Of a DNA stretch of 64,000 nucleotides, positions 55,837-64,000 are shown one piece after another. The notes under the pieces were generated by a model, which saw only the letters and a program-made list of their open reading frames with translations, was not told the DNA's origin and ran no database searches. Position 1 is the stretch's first letter; each line of letters opens with the position of its first letter. The translations under genes and the position numbers were made by a program. Origin of the DNA: Sphingomonas sp. LHG3406-1 (GTDB lineage: Bacteria > Pseudomonadota > Alphaproteobacteria > Sphingomonadales > Sphingomonadaceae); contig NZ_CP069128.1 in the NCBI RefSeq assembly GCF_029637485.1, forward strand, positions 2,781,505 through 2,845,504. The letters run 5' to 3'.

Positions 55837-56391
55837 ATGCCCAAGACAATCGCCGTGCTCCGCGGTAGCCCACGCGCCGACAGTCTGACCGGGAAGCTCG
55901 CCCGCGCCATCGAACGTGCGGTCGGCGACCGGCTCGCCTTTCACGATATCCAGGTCCATGGCCTGCCCTTCTACAATCCGGATCTCGAAAAGGATTCGAA
56001 CCACCCCGAGTGGACCGCCTTCCGCCAATCCGTGAAGCAGTGCGACGGCCTGCTGTTCGTCACCCCCGAATGGAACCGCTCGGTCCCGGGCGGTCTCAAG
56101 AACGCCATCGACATCGGCTCGCGCCCCTATGGACAGGGCGTGTTCCAGCAGAAGCCCGCGGCGGTCGTGACCCAGTCGACCGGCGGTACCGGCGGCTTCG
56201 GCTGCAACCACCACCTCCGCCAGAGCCTCGTTCACCTCGATGCGATCGTCCTCGGCCAGCCCGAAATGTATGTCGGCAACCTGTCGGCCGACAAATTCGG
56301 CGACGATGGCCGGATCAGCGACGAGGGTCTCGCCAAGCTGATCGACGGCTTCGCGGACGCTTTCGTCGCCTGGGTCGACAGGCAGGGTTGA
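55837..56391 (+). CDS. NAD(P)H-dependent FMN reductase
   Basis: A 184-residue flavodoxin-like flavoprotein of the azoreductase/chromate-reductase (ChrR/YieF) type, reducing quinones, azo dyes or FMN. The FMN phosphate loop is VLRGSPRADSLTGKLA, and the motifs LPFYNPDLE, LLFVTPEWNRSVPGGLKNAIDIGSR (partly shown as TPEWNRSVPGGLKNAIDIG) and AVVTQSTGGTGGFG are characteristic. It starts 11 bases after rnr. A palindromic repeat follows it. Confidence 0.92.
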   Translation: MPKTIAVLRGSPRADSLTGKLARAIERAVGDRLAFHDIQVHGLPFYNPDLEKDSNHPEWTAFRQSVKQCDGLLFVTPEWNRSVPGGLKNAIDIGSRPYGQGVFQQKPAAVVTQSTGGTGGFGCNHHLRQSLVHLDAIVLGQPEMYVGNLSADKFGDDGRISDEGLAKLIDGFADAFVAWVDRQG

Positions 56392-56396
56392 ACGGC

Positions 56397-56470
56397 GGTC
56401 GTCCCGGGTCCGGCCCGGGCTTCTTGTTGCCTAGGAAGTGGTACCCCGGATCGGGTCCGGGGTGACGACC
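56397..56470. repeat. Palindromic intergenic repeat between FMN reductase and dcd
   Basis: The outer arms GGTCGTC (56397-56403) and GACGACC are complementary, and the interior holds two nested GC-rich palindromes (CCCGGGTCCGGCCCGGG and CCCCGGATCGGGTCCGGGG). The combination with GTGACGA is of the type found repeatedly between genes of sphingomonads. It lies between converging genes and could terminate transcription from both sides. Confidence 0.7.
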
Positions 56471-56482
56471 ACTTGAGCCAAC

Positions 56483-57037
56483 TCACAACCGCGGCAGAGT
56501 CACGCCCTTCTGCCCCTGATACTTGCCCGCCCGGTCGGCATAGCTGACTTCGCACGGCTCGTTGCCCTTGAGGAACAGGAACTGGCACGCCCCCTCATTG
56601 GCGTAGATCTTTGCCGGCAGCGGGGTCGTGTTACTGAACTCCAGCGTCACATGCCCCTCCCAGCCGGGCTCCAGCGGGGTCACGTTCACGATGATCCCGC
56701 ACCGCGCATAGGTCGACTTGCCGAGGCAGATCACCAACACGTCGCGCGGTACCCGGAAATATTCCACCGTCCGCGCCAGCGCAAAGCTGTTGGGCGGGAT
56801 GATGCAGACGTCGGTCTTGCGGTCGACGAAGCTGTTGGCCGCAAAGTCCTTGGGGTCGACCACTGCCGAATCGACGTTGGTGAAGATCTTGAACTCGTCG
56901 GCGACGCGCGCGTCATAGCCATAGCTCGACAGACCGTAGCTGATGCAGCCGTCGCGGCGCTGCGCCTCCACGAACGGCTCGATCATGCCTTGGGTTTGCG
57001 CCTGTTCGCGGATCCAGCGGTCGGATAATATGCTCAT
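56483..57037 (-). CDS. dcd: dCTP deaminase
   Basis: Deaminates dCTP to dUTP, supplying thymidylate synthesis. The 184-residue trimer-forming protein shows [35 protein letters not shown] (partly [14 protein letters not shown]), [54 protein letters not shown] (key pieces [14 protein letters not shown] and [18 protein letters not shown]), with the catalytic glutamate in the last motif. It is divergent from dnaB. Confidence 0.96.
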   Translation of the reverse strand: MSILSDRWIREQAQTQGMIEPFVEAQRRDGCISYGLSSYGYDARVADEFKIFTNVDSAVVDPKDFAANSFVDRKTDVCIIPPNSFALARTVEYFRVPRDVLVICLGKSTYARCGIIVNVTPLEPGWEGHVTLEFSNTTPLPAKIYANEGACQFLFLKGNEPCEVSYADRAGKYQGQKGVTLPRL

Positions 57038-57182
57038 GGTGGCGGTCTAGCGTTGCGCCGAGCGGTTCGTCGAATCCCGACCCGCGGAAATCCACCGCTA
57101 AGCCGACTTTTCCACAGGGCATCCACCGTTAACGTCCGCCGGCGCCCTTTTCCTTCCGCCCGAGAGGCGTAGAAGCACGCCC
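57038..57182. promoter_or_regulatory. Divergent region between dcd and dnaB
   Basis: 145 bases with promoters for both directions. TTTTCCACA at 57108-57116 differs from a consensus DnaA box (TTATCCACA) by one base, and GTTAAC lies at about 57129. One isolated near-match is not evidence of an origin or of DnaA control. Confidence 0.4.
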
Positions 57183-58673
57183 ATGGCCGAAATTCTTCTT
57201 CACCCCGGTGCCGGCGCCCCCGAGGCGTCCGTCCAGCAGCTGCCGCACAACATTCAGGCGGAAGCCGCCCTGCTCGGTGCCCTGCTGCTCGACAACCGGC
57301 TGGTCGAGGACGTCCAGCTCAAGCTCCGCGCCGACCATTTCTTCGAGCCGCTGCACGGCCGGATCTACGAAGCGGTTCTCCGGCTGACCGACCGCAACAT
57401 GGTTGCAAACCCCGTCACCCTTCGCCCCCTGTTCGAGGCCGACGAGGCGATGAAGCAGGTCGGCGGTCCGACCTATCTCGCCCAGCTTACCGGGTCGGGC
57501 GCGGCGCTGATCGCGGCAAAGGACTTCGCCAGCCAGATCTACGACCTCGCCCTGTTGCGCAGCCTGGTCGCCGTCGGCCGTGACATGGTGACGGGCGCGC
57601 TCGACACCAGCGAGGACGTCCGTCCGCTCGACCAGATCGAGCGGGCCGAGACCGAGCTCTACAAGGTCGCCGAAGCCGGTGGCGGCGAGGGCAAGGTCAA
57701 GACCTTCGCCGACGCCTCCAAGGAAGCCCTGCTGATCGCCGAAGCCGCCCTCAACAATGGCGGCAAGCTGTCGGGCATCACCACCGGCTTCACCGAGGTG
57801 AATGCGCGAATGGGCGGCATGCACCGCTCCGACCTCATCATCCTCGCCGGGCGCCCGGGCATGGGCAAGACCTCGCTCGCCACCAACATCGCCTTCAACG
57901 CCGCCCGTCGCCTGCTCCAGGACCTTGCCGACGGCATCCCCGCCGAGCGCTCGGCCGGCGCCGCTGTCGCCTTCTTCAGCCTCGAAATGTCGGCCGACCA
58001 GCTCGCCACGCGAATCCTCGCGGAACAGAGCAACATCCCGGGCACGCAGATCCGCACCGGGAACATGAACATCAACGAATTCCGCGACTTCGCGCGGATC
58101 GCGGGCGAGCTGAACAGCCTTCCCCTCTACATCGACGATACGCCGGGCCTGACCATCGCCGCGCTGCGCACCCGCGCCCGGCGGCTGAAGCGCCAGAAGA
58201 ACATCGGCCTGATCATCGTCGACTATCTCCAGCTCCTGTCCGGCACGTCCAAGAGCGGCGACGGCAACCGAGTGCAGGAAATCTCCGAGATCAGCCGCGG
58301 CCTCAAGCAGCTCGCCAAGGAGCTGCACGTACCGGTCGTCGCTTTGTCCCAGCTCAGCCGTGCGGTCGAACAGCGTGAGGACAAGCGTCCGCAGCTCTCC
58401 GACCTTCGCGAATCCGGCTCGATCGAGCAGGACGCCGACATGGTCTGGTTCATCTTCCGCGGCGACTATTACCTCGCCGCGAAGCAGCCGGCCGACGACC
58501 ATCCCGACTTTGCCGCCTGGCAGGAGGAAATGAGCCGCATCTACGGGATCGCCGAGCTGATCATCGCCAAGCAGCGCCACGGCGCCACCGGCAAGGTGAA
58601 GCTGAAGTTCGACGCGCGCATTACCCGCTTCAGCGACCTGGTCGAGGAAGGCTACGCACCCGAATTCGACTGA
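57183..58673 (+). CDS. dnaB: Replicative DNA helicase
   Basis: Hexameric 5'-3' helicase that drives the replication fork and binds primase. The 496-residue protein has the N-terminal helical domain (LPHNIQAEAALLGALLLDN), a linker, and the RecA-like domain with Walker A AGRPGMGKTSLA (Lys229), VAFFSLEMSADQLATRIL, Walker B-like IGLIIVDYLQLLSG and VVALSQLSRAVEQREDKRPQLSDLRESGSIEQDADMV (key part SQLSRAVEQREDKRP). AKQRHGATGKVKLKF carries the arginine finger region. A stable hairpin follows the stop. Confidence 0.97.
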   Translation: MAEILLHPGAGAPEASVQQLPHNIQAEAALLGALLLDNRLVEDVQLKLRADHFFEPLHGRIYEAVLRLTDRNMVANPVTLRPLFEADEAMKQVGGPTYLAQLTGSGAALIAAKDFASQIYDLALLRSLVAVGRDMVTGALDTSEDVRPLDQIERAETELYKVAEAGGGEGKVKTFADASKEALLIAEAALNNGGKLSGITTGFTEVNARMGGMHRSDLIILAGRPGMGKTSLATNIAFNAARRLLQDLADGIPAERSAGAAVAFFSLEMSADQLATRILAEQSNIPGTQIRTGNMNINEFRDFARIAGELNSLPLYIDDTPGLTIAALRTRARRLKRQKNIGLIIVDYLQLLSGTSKSGDGNRVQEISEISRGLKQLAKELHVPVVALSQLSRAVEQREDKRPQLSDLRESGSIEQDADMVWFIFRGDYYLAAKQPADDHPDFAAWQEEMSRIYGIAELIIAKQRHGATGKVKLKFDARITRFSDLVEEGYAPEFD

Positions 58674-58710
58674 GGTCGATCGGGTCGCAAACGAGGTCCG
58701 GGGGGACGGG

Positions 58711-58743
58711 CGGCGGGCCGGAGTTTCTGGAACTCCGGCCCGC
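58711..58743 (+). terminator. Hairpin terminator after dnaB
   Basis: GGCGGGCCGGAGTT (58711-58724) pairs perfectly over 14 bases with AACTCCGGCCCGCC (58730-58743), with a five-base TCTGG loop. It starts 37 bases after the dnaB stop. The following bases (TGATGCTTTC) are only weakly T-rich, so termination strength is uncertain. Confidence 0.65.
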
Positions 58744-58762
58744 CTGATGCTTTCGTTCATCG

Positions 58763-60043
58763 ATGGGCAATAGTTTCGCCACAAATGCGGGCGATATGGC
58801 GTCAACCATGCCAGCCTCCGCTTCACCCCGGCCGCTCGACGTGGCCCTGCTGATGTTCGACTTCGGCCCGACTGGCGTCGTCCGCAATGCGCTGCGCATC
58901 GCGCGTGCCGGCGCGGCTGCCGGCCTGAACGTGGAGCTCTGGGTCGCGCAGGATACGGGGGCTCTTCGGGCCGACGTCCCGGAGGGCGTGCCGGTGGTCG
59001 CCTTCGGTACGCCGCTCGGCACCAGCTACACCCGCGCCGACCGCCGCCGTGCCGGCCGCGCGACCGTTCCTGCTATCGCCCGCCTGCTGGAGGAGCGCCG
59101 GCCGGCCGTGATGCTCTCGGCGGGCAACCACTTCCACAGTTTCGCCGCCTGGGCCATGCGGCTGGCCGATGTCCCGACCCGGCTCCTGCTGCGGATCAGC
59201 ACGGGCCTCCCGCGGCCGCACAGCCTCAATCCCTATCGCTGGGCGCGTTATGCGTGGAAGCGGCGCCGGGCGATCCGCCGCCAGCGTCAGGCCGACCTGT
59301 TGATCGCCGTCAGCCAAGAAGTCGCGGCCGAGCTTCGCCGCGACACCGGTGTTCCCGCCCACAAGGTCATTGCCATCCCCAACGGCATCGACTCCGCCGC
59401 CATCGCCGAACGTCAGGCGGCTCCGCTCGACCATGCGTGGTTTGCACCGGGTCAGCCGCCGGTGATCCTCGGCGTCGGCCGCATCGACAAGTACAAGAAT
59501 TTCGAACTGCTGATCGACGCCTTTGCCCGCCTCCGTGCCCGCCAGCCGTTGCGGCTGATGATCCTTGGCGAGGAGCGCGGTGCGTGGCTGCACCGCCTCG
59601 AAGCGCGCATCGAGAAACTCGGCGTCGCCGCCGACGTCCGCTTCGAAGGCTTTCAGGCCGACCCGCAGCCCTTCTTCCAGGCCGCCGCCGCCTATGTCTG
59701 CTGCTCGCGCTACGAGGGCATGAGCAACGCCATGCTCGAAGCCATGGCCAACGGATGCCCGGTCGTCGCCACCCGCACCGCGACCGGTGCTGCCGAGCTG
59801 CTCGATGACGGCCGCCTCGGCCCGCTCGCCGCGCCCGGCGCCGCCGCGCTCGCCGATGCCATCGCAGCCCGCCTGGCCGCCTCGCGCGACAGCGCCGCGC
59901 TCCGCGCCCGCGCTCGTGACTATGATCTGCGCCAGTCGCTCGACGCCTATGTCGCCCTGCTGGCGACGCTCAGCGGCCGCCCGCTGCCCTCGGCAGATCA
60001 GCCCGCGGTCGAGCGCGCCCGGCAGGCCGCGCTCGCCGCTTAG
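58763..60043 (+). CDS. Glycosyltransferase, GT4 family
   Basis: A GT-B-fold retaining glycosyltransferase of 426 residues if started at 58763; ATGs at 58796 and 58808 are alternatives and no ribosome site is clear. The N-domain begins LDVALLMFDFGPTGVVRNALRIARAGA. The C-domain contains ILGVGRIDKYKNFELLIDAFARL, LMILGEERGAWLHRLEARI, and the nucleotide-sugar motif SRYEGMSNAMLEAMANGCPVVATRTATGAAELL (key EGMSNAMLEAMANGCPVV) with the paired glutamates. It probably adds a hexose during surface polysaccharide or lipid synthesis. Its stop overlaps that of astD by four bases. Confidence 0.88.
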   Translation: MGNSFATNAGDMASTMPASASPRPLDVALLMFDFGPTGVVRNALRIARAGAAAGLNVELWVAQDTGALRADVPEGVPVVAFGTPLGTSYTRADRRRAGRATVPAIARLLEERRPAVMLSAGNHFHSFAAWAMRLADVPTRLLLRISTGLPRPHSLNPYRWARYAWKRRRAIRRQRQADLLIAVSQEVAAELRRDTGVPAHKVIAIPNGIDSAAIAERQAAPLDHAWFAPGQPPVILGVGRIDKYKNFELLIDAFARLRARQPLRLMILGEERGAWLHRLEARIEKLGVAADVRFEGFQADPQPFFQAAAAYVCCSRYEGMSNAMLEAMANGCPVVATRTATGAAELLDDGRLGPLAAPGAAALADAIAARLAASRDSAALRARARDYDLRQSLDAYVALLATLSGRPLPSADQPAVERARQAALAA

Positions 60044-61464
60044 TCTTCCAGCATGTTGGGGTCGCGCAGGCCCTCGTTGATCGAGGCGCGCGCGATCTCG
60101 GCCTCGCTGCTGGTCACCGGATAGGCGCAATAGTCTGCCGCATAGAAGGCGCTCGGCCGGTGATTGCCGCTGAGGCCGACGCCGCCGAAGGGGGCGTTCG
60201 ACGGCGCGCCGTTGGTCGGCTTGTTCCAGTTGATGACGCCTGCCCGCACCTCGCTCCAGAAGCGGTCGTAGAGCTCCGGGCTGCCCCCGACGAGGCTCGC
60301 CGCCAGCCCAAAGCGCGTGTCGTTGGCCTGGGCAAGCGCCTCGTCGAAGTCGGCTACCCTGATCAATTGCAACACCGGCCCGAACATCTCCTCGTCCGCG
60401 CTGTTGTCGACGTCGGTCACATCGATCAGCGACGGGGTGAGGAATGGCCGGTCCTCCTGCGGCCGGTCGAGCCGGCGGATCACCCGTCCGCCCTTCATCA
60501 TCAGGTCGAGGAACTGCGCCTGCAGATGGTCGGCCGCGGCATTGTCGATGACCGGCCCCATGAAGGGCTGCGGGCTGTCCATCGGCTCGCCGACGATGAG
60601 CCGGTCCATCAGCCTGAGCATCTCCCTGACCAGCGCATCGGCCGCCTTGCCGTCCTGCACGATCAGCCGCCGCGCCGCCGTGCAGCGCTGGCCGGCCGAC
60701 AGGAAGGCCGACTGCACCGCGATGGTCGCCGCCGCGGTCACGTCGGCCGCGTCCCACACGACCAAAGGATTGTTGCCGCCAAGCTCGAGGGCGAGGATCT
60801 TGTGCGGCATGTCCGCGAATTGGCGGTGGAGGGCCTGTCCCGCCCGCGCCGATCCGGTGAACAGCAGCCCGTCGATCCCGTCCTCGCCGGCCAGCGCGCG
60901 GCCCTCGTCCGGACCGCCGACCAGAAGCCGCACCGCGCCTTCCGGCACGCCTGCCTCGCGATAGAGGTCGACCAGCATCGCGCCCACCGCCGGGGTCTTC
61001 TCCGACGGCTTGAACACGACCGTGTTCCCCGCCAGCAGCGCCGGCACGATATGCCCGTTCGGCAGGTGCGCCGGGAAGTTGTACGGCCCAAGCACCGCCA
61101 GCACGCCATGCGGCTTGTGCCGGACGGCGACCTTCGCCCCCATGGCGGCTTCCTGTTTGCGCTGCGGCGTGCGCTCCATGTAGGCGTTGATCGAGATCTC
61201 GACCTTGCCGACCACCGCGCCGACCTCGGTCTTCGCCTCCCACAAGGGCTTGCCCGTCTCGCGCGCGATCAGTTCGGCGAACTCCGCATCCCGCGCTCGC
61301 ACCATGTTGGCAAAGCGGCGCAGGGTCTCGGCGCGATAGGTGACCGCCTGCGCTGACCATTCCGCCAGTGCCGCGCGCGCCGCTGCCACTTCTGAGGCCG
61401 CATCGCCGGTCTCACCCGACCACAACAGGGCCTGGGTGGCCGGCTCGAATGACTGCAACTGCAT
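60040..61464 (-). CDS. astD: Succinylglutamate-semialdehyde dehydrogenase
   Basis: NAD-dependent aldehyde dehydrogenase converting N-succinylglutamate semialdehyde to N-succinylglutamate in the arginine succinyltransferase pathway. The 474-residue protein matches AstD in GPYNFPAHLPNGHIVPALLAGN (partly shown), VFKPSEKTPAVGAMLVDLY, LLFTGSARAGQALHRQF, ALELGGNNPLVVWD with Glu227, and Cys261 in SAGQRCTAARRL. No astA, astB, astC or astE is in the window, so it is isolated from its pathway here. The name rests on motif similarity within a large superfamily. Confidence 0.88.
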   Translation of the reverse strand: MQLQSFEPATQALLWSGETGDAASEVAAARAALAEWSAQAVTYRAETLRRFANMVRARDAEFAELIARETGKPLWEAKTEVGAVVGKVEISINAYMERTPQRKQEAAMGAKVAVRHKPHGVLAVLGPYNFPAHLPNGHIVPALLAGNTVVFKPSEKTPAVGAMLVDLYREAGVPEGAVRLLVGGPDEGRALAGEDGIDGLLFTGSARAGQALHRQFADMPHKILALELGGNNPLVVWDAADVTAAATIAVQSAFLSAGQRCTAARRLIVQDGKAADALVREMLRLMDRLIVGEPMDSPQPFMGPVIDNAAADHLQAQFLDLMMKGGRVIRRLDRPQEDRPFLTPSLIDVTDVDNSADEEMFGPVLQLIRVADFDEALAQANDTRFGLAASLVGGSPELYDRFWSEVRAGVINWNKPTNGAPSNAPFGGVGLSGNHRPSAFYAADYCAYPVTSSEAEIARASINEGLRDPNMLED

Positions 61465-61511
61465 GGATGCTCCTTGAAGGCCTCGCTAGAAGACGCGGGC
61501 AGATGGCCGCG

Positions 61512-62876
61512 TCAAGCCTCGGCCGTGGCCTCGCCCATGCGGCGGATGGCTGCGACCTTGGCCTCGAACGGTCCCCAGTCGTCGCGTTCGGCGATCGCCG
61601 CCCAGATCGCCTCCACTTCCTCGATGTGCATGGAGCAGGGGCCCTCGTCCGACCAATAGGCATGGTCCCGTCCGCCCCGCCGCGACCCGATGGCGTGGGC
61701 CAGCGCGTCGAAGGCAGGGCCGGAATAAGCGTCGCCGGCCGGCCGCTTGCCCCCGCGCCAGTCGAAGAAGAAGCGGTCGATCCCCACCTGCCTGGTCGCC
61801 AGCGCCGCGATGATTGCCCGCGCTAGAACGCGGTCCTCCTCCGCCTCGCCCGCCCTCAGCCCAAGCCGCTTCACCAGCGCCGCCGACAGCGCCTCGTGAA
61901 AGTCCCCGGCAAAGCTCCCCAGCGCATCGCCCAGCGCCTTGTGGTCGTCCGCCACCAGGCTGAGGCAGCCCCCCAGCTGCGCCACATCCCACTGGATCGC
62001 CTCCGGCTGCCGCCCGAAGGCATAAAGCCCCATGTGGTCGAAATAAGCGGCGGTGAAGCCCGGGTCCCACTCCGGCGTGAAGCGCCACGGACCATAATCG
62101 AAGCTCTCGCCGGTGACGTTGATATTGTCGCTGTTGAGCACGCCATGGACGAACCCCGCCGCCATGTAGCCCGCTGCCAGCCGTGCCGTCCGCTCGGCCA
62201 CGATCTCCAGCAGCCGGACCGCTCCCGAATCCGCCGGCTCCCCGAACAGATGCTCGTGGGCATAGGCGACCAGCTTCCCGATATTCTCCGTCTCGCCGAA
62301 ATAGGCCAGCCGCTGGAAGGTGCCGATGCGGACATGGCTGTGGCTCAGCCGGGTCAGCACCGCCGAGCGGGTGGGGGAGGGCTCGTCGTTCCGTTCCAGC
62401 TGCTCGCCCGTCTCGAACAGGGCGAAGGTGCGGCTGGTCGCCACTCCCAAGGCTTCCAGCATCTCGGTCGCCAGCACCTCGCGTACCCCGCCCTTCAGCG
62501 TCAGCCTTCCGTCGCCGAAGCGGCTGTAGGGCGTCCGTCCGCTCCCCTTGGTGCCGAGGTCCATCAGCCGCCCCGCATCATCGCGCAGCTGCGCGAACAG
62601 GAAGCCGCGCCCGTCGCCGATATCCGGATTGTAGTTGCGGAACTGGTGCCCGTGATAGCGCAGCGCCAGCGGCTGCGGCAGATTGTCGGGCAGGGGCTCG
62701 AACCGGCAGAAATGCGCCGCCCAGTCGGTCTCCGCCAGCCCCACCTCCGCCGCCGCCCGCTCGTTCAGGAAGCGCGGCTTGCAGTCGGGAAAGCGTGCCG
62801 CCTCCACCGCGTCGTAGAAGGCCTCGCCAAGCTCCAGGATGCGCGGATCGGGCCGATAGGGTTGCGGAAGCGTCAT
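61512..62876 (-). CDS. selO: SelO protein adenylyltransferase (YdiU/UPF0061)
   Basis: A pseudokinase-fold enzyme that transfers AMP to Ser, Thr or Tyr of target proteins, linked to redox stress in bacteria. The 454-residue protein has ALRYHGHQFRNYNPDIGDGRGFLFAQ (partly shown), LGTKGSGRTPYSRFGDGRLTLKGGVREVLATEMLEALGV (key KGSGRTPYSRFGDG) and FVHGVLNSDNINVTGESFDYGPW with the metal-binding Asp/Asn. Start at ATG 62876; a TTG at 62903 would add nine residues. It is divergent from the hydrolase gene. E. coli SelO is about 478 residues, so this is slightly shorter, but no conserved block seems to be missing. Confidence 0.93.
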   Translation of the reverse strand: MTLPQPYRPDPRILELGEAFYDAVEAARFPDCKPRFLNERAAAEVGLAETDWAAHFCRFEPLPDNLPQPLALRYHGHQFRNYNPDIGDGRGFLFAQLRDDAGRLMDLGTKGSGRTPYSRFGDGRLTLKGGVREVLATEMLEALGVATSRTFALFETGEQLERNDEPSPTRSAVLTRLSHSHVRIGTFQRLAYFGETENIGKLVAYAHEHLFGEPADSGAVRLLEIVAERTARLAAGYMAAGFVHGVLNSDNINVTGESFDYGPWRFTPEWDPGFTAAYFDHMGLYAFGRQPEAIQWDVAQLGGCLSLVADDHKALGDALGSFAGDFHEALSAALVKRLGLRAGEAEEDRVLARAIIAALATRQVGIDRFFFDWRGGKRPAGDAYSGPAFDALAHAIGSRRGGRDHAYWSDEGPCSMHIEEVEAIWAAIAERDDWGPFEAKVAAIRRMGEATAEA

Positions 62877-62917
62877 TCTGTCCAGATAGAGGTCCAACCA
62901 CAAAAGAGGAGTAGCCG

Positions 62918-63781
62918 GTGCCGGCGTTCGAGGATCGATATTACAACAGCGCCGACGGTCTGAGGCTCCACTATCGCGATTATGCGGGAGGGCATCCCGA
63001 CCAGCCGCCGATCCTCTGCCTGCCCGGCCTCACCCGCAATGCCCGCGATTTCGAGCCGGTGGCCGACCGCTTCGCCGGCGACTGGCGCGTGATCGCCCTC
63101 GATTTCCGCGGCCGCGGCCTCAGTGCGTCCGATCCCGAACCCGCCCGCTACATGCCGGCCGCCTATGCCCGCGACGTGATCAAGCTGCTCGACCAGCTCG
63201 GAATCGCCGATGCCGTCTTCGTCGGCACCTCGCTTGGCGGCCTCGTCACCATGCTGATCGGGGCCATGGAGGACGAGCGTATCGCCGGCGCCCTCCTCAA
63301 CGACATCGGGCCCGAAGTCTCGTCCGAAGGCATCGCCCGGATCCGCGCCTATGTCGGCAAGCCGGTCGCATGGGAAAGCTTCGCCGAAGCCGCGGCGACG
63401 ATGAAGGAGCGGGCAGGGGACGTCTATCCCGGTTGGGACCTGCCCGAATGGGAGCGCTTCGCCCGCCGCTGCTGCCGCGAGGAAGGCGCCCATGTCGTCT
63501 ACGACTACGACATGCGCATCGCCGAGCCGTTCGCGCAGGCCAATGACTCGACCCAGCCCGACCTCTGGCCCTGGCTCGAGCATCTGAAAGGCAAGCCCGT
63601 GGCCATCCTTCGCGGAGCCCTGAGCGACCTCTTCACCGAAGCCACTGCCGACCGCATGGTCCGCGAACTGGGGCCCGACGCCGAACTGGTCACCGTTCCC
63701 GACGTTGGCCACGCCCCCAGCTTCGACGAACCGGAAAGCATTGCCGCCGTCGAGCGGCTGCTGGCGCGCGTAAAGGGCTGA
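62918..63781 (+). CDS. Alpha/beta-fold hydrolase
   Basis: A 287-residue cytosolic hydrolase without signal peptide. The triad is visible: nucleophile Ser105 in VGTSLGG, Asp237 in LRGALSDLF and His265 in VGHAPSF. The oxyanion region is ILCLPGLTRNARDF, and VIALDFRGRGLSASD is the usual strand-4 motif. The substrate is not deducible from sequence. It starts at a GTG preceded by AGGAGTAG, 41 bases from selO, with which it shares a divergent promoter region. Confidence 0.88.
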   Translation: MPAFEDRYYNSADGLRLHYRDYAGGHPDQPPILCLPGLTRNARDFEPVADRFAGDWRVIALDFRGRGLSASDPEPARYMPAAYARDVIKLLDQLGIADAVFVGTSLGGLVTMLIGAMEDERIAGALLNDIGPEVSSEGIARIRAYVGKPVAWESFAEAAATMKERAGDVYPGWDLPEWERFARRCCREEGAHVVYDYDMRIAEPFAQANDSTQPDLWPWLEHLKGKPVAILRGALSDLFTEATADRMVRELGPDAELVTVPDVGHAPSFDEPESIAAVERLLARVKG

Positions 63782-63855
63782 ACCCGCCTTCCGACACCAT
63801 GCGGCCAAAGGCTGGCTGCGGGCCTGCTCCTCGTCCGTTTTCGCGCTACGAGGCT

Positions 63856-63885
63856 AATGGCCGCTTTCGACCCATTGCGGGCATT
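63856..63885. repeat. Short inverted repeat, AATGGCCGC/GCGGGCATT
   Basis: AATGGCCGC (63856-63864) is complementary to GCGGGCATT (63877-63885) at eight of nine positions plus one G-T wobble, enclosing CGACCCATT. A motif of this shape (CCGC, CGACCCATT, GCGG) is common between sphingomonad genes. Confidence 0.6.
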
Positions 63886-63923
63886 GGCTCCAGACGCCAG
63901 GGTGCGGCGGTGCCGATCCGGAA

Positions 63924-63975
63924 CCTCCCCGTTGCGCAGCAATGGGGAGGGGGACCGCTCCGCGCAGCGGAGTGG
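63924..63975. repeat. Tandem pair of palindromes at the window end
   Basis: CCTCCCC (63924-63930) pairs with GGGGAGG (63944-63950), and a second hairpin CCGCTCCG/CGGAGTGG at about 63955-63975 follows. The GGTGGAGGGGC ending is characteristic of a widespread alphaproteobacterial intergenic repeat. The element may continue past the window. Confidence 0.65.
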
Positions 63976-64000
63976 TGGAGGGGCCAGCACCATGCGCGCA

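Larger units (their letters stand above)
63782..64000. other. Non-coding end of the window, largely repeats
   Basis: No protein-like frame is present in the 219 bases after the hydrolase. It holds two palindromic repeats described separately (63856-63885 and 63924-63975). An open minus-strand frame across it is a product of the repeats and of the hydrolase complement. Confidence 0.55.

Noticed and set aside
57108-57116. DnaA box before dnaB
   Set aside because: It is a single one-mismatch copy with no cluster or AT-rich unwinding region, so it does not support an origin or DnaA regulation.
60040-60043. Shared stop-codon overlap of convergent genes (also 40683-40686)
   Set aside because: Four-base convergent overlaps are ordinary in compact genomes and need no special explanation.
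58823-61360. 845-codon minus-strand frame spanning two genes
   Set aside because: It is a shadow of the glycosyltransferase and of astD in another frame; both have clear catalytic motifs.

Overview
The window is 64 kb of GC-rich, densely packed alphaproteobacterial chromosome, most likely from a sphingomonad (Sphingomonadaceae or close kin). Pointers are the gene order nuoA-N, birA, coaX, rnj, DUF1467; the Firmicutes-like class I fructose-bisphosphate aldolase next to gap and pgk; gltX-gltA beside a DUF2336 gene and a kinase-like gene; ComEC without a hydrolase tail; and palindromic intergenic repeats of the type common in sphingomonads. The assignment rests on family knowledge, not on a search. 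I saw no rRNA, tRNA, CRISPR array, transposase, integrase or prophage gene.

Layout. 1-2.6 kb: end of gap, then pgk and a class I aldolase (lower glycolysis). 2.6-6.4 kb: a membrane-bound winged-helix regulator, a small membrane protein, thiE, a HAD phosphatase and an outer-membrane beta-barrel. 6.5-9.9 kb: an L,D-transpeptidase, an M23 endopeptidase, efp and an inositol-monophosphatase-family gene. 10.2-26.4 kb: the complete 14-subunit complex I operon nuoA-N, interrupted by four extra small reading frames and one 24-codon echo of the start of nuoG. 26.4-29.9 kb: birA, coaX, ribonuclease J and a DUF1467 protein. 29.9-35.8 kb: poorly characterised genes (a long coiled-coil membrane protein, a nucleotidyltransferase-like membrane protein, a DUF2336 protein, and a histidine-kinase-like protein whose phosphoacceptor histidine is replaced by aspartate). 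35.8-40.7 kb: gltA, gltX and comEC. 40.7-51 kb: a long minus-strand block with a VOC protein, a cytochrome b561/cytochrome c pair, the valine catabolic genes (3-hydroxyisobutyrate dehydrogenase, enoyl-CoA hydratase, 3-hydroxyisobutyryl-CoA hydrolase, acyl-CoA dehydrogenase), cell-envelope genes and mmsA. 51-58.7 kb: an M28 peptidase, a DMT transporter, rnr, an NAD(P)H-dependent FMN reductase, dcd and dnaB. 58.7-64 kb: a glycosyltransferase, astD, selO and an alpha/beta hydrolase.

How the genes work together. The nuo block is the respiratory NADH:quinone oxidoreductase. From nuoA to nuoI every gene overlaps or abuts the next (TGATG, TAATG, ATGA, GTGA), and the extra reading frames keep that coupling. 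The valine genes convert isobutyryl-CoA through methacrylyl-CoA, 3-hydroxyisobutyryl-CoA, 3-hydroxyisobutyrate and methylmalonate semialdehyde to propionyl-CoA, feeding the citrate cycle (gltA).

Most of the window is ordinary core genome. The least explained parts are the inserted exported proteins inside the nuo operon with the nuoG-start echo, and the 29.9-35.8 kb group with a histidine-less kinase. I found no convincing new defence system or other self-contained novel system.
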